A stretch of 5,434 nt of DNA from Clostridiales bacterium (lineage in GTDB: Bacteria > Bacillota > Clostridia > Oscillospirales > Acutalibacteraceae): NCBI GenBank assembly GCA_019415925.1, contig DXYG01000113.1, forward strand, positions 1 through 5,434. The letters are read 5' to 3'. Positions 5,246 to 5,434 of the stretch are shown piece after piece. Position numbers and translations under genes: made by a program. Positions within the stretch are counted from its first letter, which is position 1, and each line of letters starts with the position of its first letter. Below the pieces are notes generated by a model. The model saw only the letters and a list, made by a program, of their open reading frames with translations, did not search any database and was not told the DNA's origin.

Positions 5246-5320
5246 GCGGCGAAGCCGCCGCAGGCAAATCGGTCGAATGCCTCGACACGCAAATCGGCGG
5301 TGTGCCACCGCAGGCAAATC
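5246..5320. repeat. Three hairpin units in tandem, exact 25-bp period
   Basis: The units are 5246-5270, 5271-5295 and 5296-5320, and each ends in GCAAATC. Each carries its own small hairpin: GCGGC-GAA-GCCGC, GTCGA-ATGCC-TCGAC and CGGTG-TGC-CACCG. The arm sequences differ between units while pairing is kept. The block is far richer in GC than its surroundings. It is not a CRISPR array, since there are no separate repeats and spacers of the right sizes. Confidence 0.75.
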
Positions 5321-5390
5321 TAGTGGAAAAATCGGATTGTTTTTAAAAAACGGATGCCCGAATTTTAAATTGATATATAGGTAACGTTTC

Positions 5391-5413
5391 GGGCGACCAC
5401 ACAGGGTCGCCCC
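5391..5413. repeat. GC-rich hairpin of a probable dispersed intergenic repeat
   Basis: GGGCGACC (5391-5398) and GGTCGCCC (5405-5412) form a perfect 8-bp stem with a 6-nt loop. Read on the minus strand it is GTAGGGGCGACCCTGTGTGG and so on, a form I recall as common between genes in gut Firmicutes genomes; this recollection has not been checked. There is no T-run, so it is not a standard terminator. Confidence 0.55.
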
Positions 5414-5434
5414 TACGGAATAAATTAAATGAAT

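Larger units (their letters stand above)
5020..5434. other. Gene-free region right of the MMPL remnant
   Basis: I find no credible coding sequence on either strand in these 415 bases. The left part (5029-5197) is regulatory: ribosome site, two divergent promoters and two operator copies. The right part holds only the 25-bp hairpin repeats and the terminal GC-rich hairpin, separated by AT-rich filler. Confidence 0.7.

Noticed and set aside
5246..5320. CRISPR array
   Set aside because: The three 25-bp units have no separate conserved repeat and unique spacer of typical length; only 7-10 bases are shared and the rest forms hairpins.

Overview
The window is AT-rich DNA that looks like a low-GC Firmicute, probably a gut clostridium of the Ruminococcus/Oscillospiraceae type. 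This is suggested by the base composition, strong AGGAG-type ribosome sites, sigma-A style promoters, a DUF1887-type CARF nuclease, and an MMPL/heptad-repeat transport locus. The taxonomic guess is an inference and has not been checked by any search.

Left half (1-3210): two long, intact-looking genes are divergently transcribed from a shared 206-bp intergenic region. The leftward gene (1-1736, running off the window edge) encodes a protein with a TIR-like alpha/beta N-terminal domain, a central coiled coil and a C-terminal array of tetratricopeptide-like repeats. The rightward gene (1943-3136) encodes a CARF-domain protein with a C-terminal PD-(D/E)xK nuclease, the Card1/Can2/DUF1887 architecture known for cyclic-oligoadenylate-activated nucleases. 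The rightward gene ends at a strong hairpin terminator. No CRISPR array, cas gene or nucleotide cyclase is visible here. The pair looks like a defence or stress-signalling module, but a joint function is an inference.

Middle (3211-3980): a 115-bp element has 21-bp imperfect terminal inverted repeats and two internal hairpins (MITE-like or structured RNA). It is followed by a leftward tRNA-Leu(UAG) gene with its own terminator and a consensus promoter. Next is a short leftward lipoprotein gene that is probably a truncated remnant.

Right part (3981-5434): this stretch is visibly less AT-rich than the left half, with different codon use. It holds a decayed leftward locus: the start of an MMPL (RND-superfamily) transporter with a nonsense codon, an internal deletion and a frameshift, fused to remnants of a YhgE-like heptad-repeat protein. 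Upstream lies a well-preserved regulatory region with two outward-facing promoters and two copies of a palindromic operator (ATTTGACGGTCAAAT and a 12/15 match). No regulator gene follows. Beyond it are only repeats: three hairpin units with an exact 25-bp period, and a GC-rich hairpin of a type I associate with dispersed repeats in gut Firmicutes. The tRNA gene lies between the AT-rich presumptive island and the older, decaying chromosomal DNA.
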